Below are positions 61,089 through 64,000 of a stretch of 64,000 nucleotides of DNA, piece by piece. Below the pieces are notes generated by a model that saw only the letters and a list, made by a program, of their open reading frames with translations, did no database searches and was not told where the DNA came from. The stretch's first letter is position 1. Every line of letters begins with the position of its first letter. The stretch is taken from assembly GCF_019343195.1 (NCBI RefSeq), contig NZ_RPHB01000004.1, positions 1 to 64,000 on the forward strand, given 5' to 3'. Made by a program: the position numbers and the translations under genes. The DNA comes from Arthrospiribacter ruber (lineage in GTDB: Bacteria > Bacteroidota > Bacteroidia > Cytophagales > Cyclobacteriaceae).

Positions 61089-61227
61089 ATTTTTCTTTAG
61101 GCTCACTGGTATTCTTGATATCTATCAAGCTGATACCGGCACCTAGACCTATTAAGATGCAAACGATGAGAATGAATGTTTGTGCACCAGAATTGATCGG
61201 AGCACTGAAAATATCTAACAATGTCAT
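61087..61227 (-). CDS. Small single-span membrane protein, 46 aa
   Basis: A short ORF reads MTLLDIFSAPINSGAQTFIL, IVCILIGLGAGISLIDIK and NTSEPKEK. It has one clear membrane helix (about 17-36) and a charged C-terminal tail. Its size would cause many gene callers to miss it. Support: good coding character, ATG start, a fitting position between two terminators, and a stop at the edge of a strong terminator. The function is unknown. Its position next to the peptide transporter may be chance. Confidence 0.6.
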   Translation of the reverse strand: MTLLDIFSAPINSGAQTFILIVCILIGLGAGISLIDIKNTSEPKEK

Positions 61228-61300
61228 ATCTATAATTATTTAATTCTTTTAAAATTTTCCGAAATATAAGGCAGATCGGCTGTCTATCAAAACGAAAATA

Positions 61301-61334
61301 AAAAAAGCAGGTTGTTCCACAGACCTGCTTTTTT
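61301..61334 (-). terminator. Terminator of the acidic-protein gene
   Basis: 12-bp perfect stem AAAAAAGCAGGT/ACCTGCTTTTTT with a 10-nt loop, 20 bp after the stop. Confidence 0.88.
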
Positions 61335-61354
61335 TAATTGGAGATTAGGCCCAC

Positions 61355-61558
61355 CTAATCATCAAGATCGTCATCCTCATCGAAATCATCCTCATCGAAG
61401 TCATCATCAAGATCATCTTCGTCAAAGTCCATGATGTTGTCGTCAAGAAACTCAGAATCTTCATCTAAATCATAGACTTCATCCTGAAATTCTTCAGCAA
61501 ACTCATCATCGTCCTCGATGTCATCAAACTCATCAAATTCGTCGTCAAATTCCTCCAT
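61355..61558 (-). CDS. Polyacidic small protein, 67 aa
   Basis: By direct count 44 of 67 residues are Asp or Glu, and there is no Lys, Arg or His. Phe recurs at short intervals (EEFDDEFDEFDDIEDDDEF; DFDEDDFDEDDD). It must be strongly anionic and probably disordered. No fold is recognisable. It has its own terminator and no close co-directional partner downstream. Possible roles are a DNA mimic, a counter-ion or chaperone-like tail, or a cation buffer; none is shown. The DNA is a GAT/GAA-rich tract, so length may vary by slippage. Confidence 0.72.
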   Translation of the reverse strand: MEEFDDEFDEFDDIEDDDEFAEEFQDEVYDLDEDSEFLDDNIMDFDEDDLDDDFDEDDFDEDDDLDD

Positions 61559-61640
61559 AGCGTGAATAGATTAATGGTTCAAATATATTAAAAGGATTAC
61601 TTTAGCCTAATACAGGTAAAATATATTTTTTGTTTGAAGA

Positions 61641-62114
61641 TTATGCAAAAGTTTTTACCCTTTTATTTTCAGGGATTTGGATTTTCAGATTTTTAAGGAA
61701 ATCATCTTCCAAAATTTTCAACCAGGTTTCCATATAAAGGATTACATCCTCCTTGTTGTTCTTTTTGATCTTCACTCTTCTTTCAAAGGGTATTTTTTCC
61801 AATATTACAGGATCTGAAAGCGTTTCCAAATGCTTGAGCTCATCCACAGTAAGACCTGCTTCTATCATTCTGCTGATCATCAAATCCATTGGATACCCAC
61901 TCGTAGGGCAATAATCAATCAGTTGATCGTTCCAGTCCCCGGATTTCTGCATGGCATACCGGTGGATCTCTCCTTTACTCATTTGGGTAAGTTCCTGAGC
62001 GAGATTTCCACAATTGCATGCACCCATATGTCCCCATTGATAGGGAGCGTGGTTTTTTAACTTATGGATAGTCTTTCTGAAAGCTTCAATTAGTTTTTCA
62101 CTTGGTCTTGCCAT
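61641..62114 (-). CDS. Conserved-looking hypothetical protein, 157 aa
   Basis: I cannot name this family. It is a soluble, mostly helical protein. A distinctive segment, PYQWGHMGACNCGNLAQELT (about 24-43), carries CNC and His, which could bind a metal. DYCPTSGYPMDLMISRMIEA adds another Cys. The C-terminal half is basic and helical (IPFERRVKIKKNNKEDVILY). It lacks a signal peptide. It stands alone between the acidic-protein gene and a CheY-like gene. Confidence 0.68.
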   Translation of the reverse strand: MARPSEKLIEAFRKTIHKLKNHAPYQWGHMGACNCGNLAQELTQMSKGEIHRYAMQKSGDWNDQLIDYCPTSGYPMDLMISRMIEAGLTVDELKHLETLSDPVILEKIPFERRVKIKKNNKEDVILYMETWLKILEDDFLKNLKIQIPENKRVKTFA

Positions 62115-62200
62115 ACTTTTTATTGATACTTTGGTAATAGTATTAGTAAAACTAATTTAGTCAATTCTTGTTTGACAAAAAATAAAGAGTCCTAAAACAA

Positions 62201-62227
62201 AAAAACCATCAGTTAAAGATGGTTTTT
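62201..62227 (-). terminator. Terminator overlapping the end of the CheY-like gene
   Basis: 10-bp stem AAAAACCATC/GATGGTTTTT with a 7-nt loop. The gene's TGA (62209-62211) lies inside the hairpin, so the last codons form one arm. Confidence 0.85.
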
Positions 62228-62568
62228 ATATATTTTTTGATCAGTGGTTTCGAAAGGTACTTTTTGACTAAACTGTAGTTTCTCGCTTTGTCTATATCCC
62301 TTTCATCCACAGAACTACTTAGAATATACACTTCCGGTTTGGTTTTTCCCGGGTCAAATTCTTCCAAAAAGTCCCAACCTGTCATTTCAGGCATATTGAG
62401 GTCCAAAAATAGATAATTCGGATTGATGGCATCCAATTCCTTTAAAGCATTGATGGCATTGTCATATTTATAGATCTGATGAGGTATCCTGATATTTTTT
62501 GAAATAAGCTTTTCGGTCACAAATGTGCTTATTGGGTCATCGTCTATGAGAACTATCTTTACCATCAA
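62209..62568 (-). CDS. CheY-like single-domain response regulator
   Basis: This 119-aa receiver domain has no output domain. Acidic cluster IVLIDDDPISTF, phosphoacceptor Asp in YLFLDLNMPEMTGWDFLE (about 65), Ser/Thr switch in VYILSSSVDERD, and Lys in YLSKPL. It is the type used in Bacteroidota phosphorelays with PAS-rich kinases. The start may be either of two adjacent ATG codons (62568 or 62565). The orphan multi-PAS kinase at 35099 is one conceivable partner, without direct evidence. Confidence 0.93.
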   Translation of the reverse strand: MMVKIVLIDDDPISTFVTEKLISKNIRIPHQIYKYDNAINALKELDAINPNYLFLDLNMPEMTGWDFLEEFDPGKTKPEVYILSSSVDERDIDKARNYSLVKKYLSKPLIKKYIKTIFN

Positions 62569-62673
62569 AATACAAATATCATGATTTAAAATACAATATT
62601 ATTGATGCAAAAATAATAGAAAGTTTTTGCATTACAATATTTCAATAACGTTTTTTTGTATTTAAAAGTATGA

Positions 62674-62988
62674 TTATGGATTGAATTTTTCTTTACCTTT
62701 TAATAAATCGAAAAAAAGAATAAAATCTGAAGCCAAACTGTAGAATGGGTATTTGAAAGTTGCAGGTTTATTCTTTTCAAAGAAAAAATGTCCTACCCAG
62801 GCAAATCCGTATCCGACTACCGGTATCAAAAGTAAATAAATCAATTTTCCTGTAAACAGGGCATATCCCAAAATGAGAAAAAGTAATGCGGTACCAATAA
62901 AGTGGAGTTTCCTACAGGTTGGATTCATATGTTCGGAGAGGTAATACGGATAAAACTCCGAAAGACTGTTATATCTCTTTTCCATCAT
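62674..62988 (-). CDS. Mpo1-like (DUF962) membrane protein
   Basis: This 104-aa protein has the DUF962/Mpo1 pattern: YNSLSEFYPYYLSEHMNPTC, then RKLHFIGTALLFLILGYALF, VVGYGFAWVGHFFFEKNKPA and TFKYPFYSLASDFILFFDLL. The conserved His residues (SEHMNP, KLHFIG, GHFFFEKN) match the metal-binding set of the yeast dioxygenase Mpo1, which degrades 2-hydroxy fatty acids. The bacterial role is inferred only. It is 4 bp downstream of the DUF4136 gene, probably the same operon. Confidence 0.88.
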   Translation of the reverse strand: MMEKRYNSLSEFYPYYLSEHMNPTCRKLHFIGTALLFLILGYALFTGKLIYLLLIPVVGYGFAWVGHFFFEKNKPATFKYPFYSLASDFILFFDLLKGKEKFNP

Positions 62989-62992
62989 CTAA

Positions 62993-63559
62993 TTATTTAT
63001 TTTTCATATGGTTGATGTACGTTTCCACTACCTTTTCCACGGATTTTTTCACTTTCTTTTGCTTGTCTTTTGGGGAGCTCACTTCCGACACTGCAGTCAA
63101 ACGCATCAGCATTTTGTCATTTTTGGGATCTACGAAATCTACAATCAACTGCATAAGCTCATAATTTTTGGTACTTACTGGAGGTCTGTTCATAAACCTG
63201 GGGTCAAACATCCAAGGATCCCATACCCTATAGCCCCACATTGGCATCATATTGTTGACTATTTCCTTTTGCCTGGGGTCTTCGTTAGAAGTGTAGCGCA
63301 GAATAATTTCCGGTTCATTTGGATCATACACCATTCCCTGGCCTTGTAGCAGCCTTTCCAAACCATCTAGGACCATGGCATCCAAAAACGCATCCCTAAA
63401 ACCCCTCTGATCAAATTCTTTGTTCAATATAGCGAAAGTTGTGTACTCTTTGTAAGGAGCAAATTCAGTCTTCTCTTTGAACATTTCAACAGAGCTGCAC
63501 CCCGCCAAAAGAATGGAAAGGAGAACTACTACTATAATTTTTGAAAAAACAGTTTTCAT
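62993..63559 (-). CDS. DUF4136 lipoprotein
   Basis: This 188-aa lipoprotein has the signal MKTVFSKIIVVVLLSILLAG with lipobox LLAGC (Cys21). The DUF4136 domain (about 35-185) contains YKEYTTFAILNKEF, EPEIILRYTSNEDPRQKEIV, VDFVDPKNDKMLMRLTAVSE and a Lys-rich C-terminal helix. It is predicted to be envelope-anchored, of unknown function. It is the first gene of a two-gene unit with the Mpo1-like gene. Confidence 0.88.
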   Translation of the reverse strand: MKTVFSKIIVVVLLSILLAGCSSVEMFKEKTEFAPYKEYTTFAILNKEFDQRGFRDAFLDAMVLDGLERLLQGQGMVYDPNEPEIILRYTSNEDPRQKEIVNNMMPMWGYRVWDPWMFDPRFMNRPPVSTKNYELMQLIVDFVDPKNDKMLMRLTAVSEVSSPKDKQKKVKKSVEKVVETYINHMKNK

Positions 63560-63704
63560 TAATTTTCGGATTTTTTTGTACCGGTATTTTCAGGGTGAAC
63601 CAATACAAGATACGGAATTATTTATTTCAGTTATGTTTAACGGGTTTCAGATTGAAGAGATTAATTATTTACTTTGAATAATTCTTCAACTTAATTTATT
63701 TACA

Positions 63705-64000
63705 ATGAGAAAGGTTTTAGTAGTATTCATTTGTTTGTGTTGTAGCTTAAATGTTTTTGGACAAGATACAGAAGCTGAAGTGGTACAGGATACCACTTAT
63801 TGGGATTCTGGAATTAGTTTTGGATTGAACTTCAATCAGGCCTCATTTAGCGGCAACTGGAAAGCAGGGGGAGTCAATTCCGTTGCTTTTGGTTCTATTA
63901 TAACCGGAAAAGCCAATTATGCCAAGGATAAATGGTCTTGGGACAATCAATTGGAAATGATTTTCGGTGTGGTCAAAAACGAGGGGCAGGAGTTAAGAAA
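63705..64000 (+). CDS. DUF3078-family exported protein, 5' part (runs off the window)
   Basis: ATG 63705-63707 opens a frame that continues past the window end. The signal peptide is MRKVLVVFICLCCSLNVFGQ. The following segment, DTTYWDSGISFGLNFNQASF then SGNWKAGGVNSVAFGSII and KWSWDNQLEMIFGVVKNEGQ, is the N-terminal part of DUF3078 proteins. These are probably outer-membrane beta-barrel proteins of Bacteroidota with unknown function. 98 complete codons are visible. Confidence 0.88.
   Translation, partial: MRKVLVVFICLCCSLNVFGQDTEAEVVQDTTYWDSGISFGLNFNQASFSGNWKAGGVNSVAFGSIITGKANYAKDKWSWDNQLEMIFGVVKNEGQELR

Overview
The window is a chromosomal segment of a Bacteroidota bacterium, most likely order Cytophagales near Cyclobacteriaceae. 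This rests on family content (DUF5686, DUF3078, DUF4136, ABC permease fused to an M1 peptidase, NPHFLFN-type kinases with LytTR regulators, o-succinylbenzoate synthase for menaquinone), on promoter-like TAnnTTTG boxes, and on the moderate-to-low GC. The genus is inferred. No database search was possible.

Left 15.5 kb: a worn accessory region. It opens inside an IS3-family element whose right end interrupts a GxxExxY gene. A YdeI-like gene with an abnormal N-terminus and a VapBC toxin-antitoxin pair follow. Then comes a co-directional minus-strand block: LytTR response regulator, degenerate sensor kinase with an in-frame stop, intact sensor kinase, 171-aa unknown, DUF5686 outer-membrane protein, ABC-2 permease/M1 peptidase fusion and its ATPase. 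A doubly broken TraB/GumN gene and a half-size CaCA exchanger with an internal deletion come next. A small lipoprotein, and a tRNA-Ser(GCT) beside a decayed 119-bp-offset copy of its 3' part, close the region.

Middle (15.8-39.4 kb): mostly intact genes. They include PAS and LytTR signalling proteins, queA, menC, a cold-shock protein, a seven-gene Mrp Na+/H+ antiporter operon (mnhABCDEFG) overlapping a lactonase lipoprotein gene, PEP carboxylase, a universal stress protein coupled to a CPA2 antiporter, and a 1415-residue histidine kinase with one GAF and about eight PAS domains.

Right (39.4-64 kb): housekeeping and envelope genes. They include OsmC, S9 and S10 peptidases, GluQ-RS, an M48 lipoprotein, a DnaQ-like exonuclease, Mpl, DnaB, an MDR oxidoreductase, etfBA with a DUF151-UVR nuclease, a CNT nucleoside transporter, a cyclophilin, PEP carboxykinase, a POT transporter, a 46-aa membrane protein, a 67-aa polyacidic protein, a CheY-like protein, a Mpo1-like protein, DUF4136, and the start of a DUF3078 gene.

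The strongest unusual signals are these: the degenerate kinase inside an exporter/peptidase block; the collapsed CaCA gene; the tRNA-Ser fragment carrying a 14-bp GC palindrome; a 16-bp perfect palindrome next to a promoter-like box; an eight-unit heptamer repeat; a decamer-type inverted repeat upstream of the GxxExxY relic; and three convergent gene pairs that share their stop codons within four bases.
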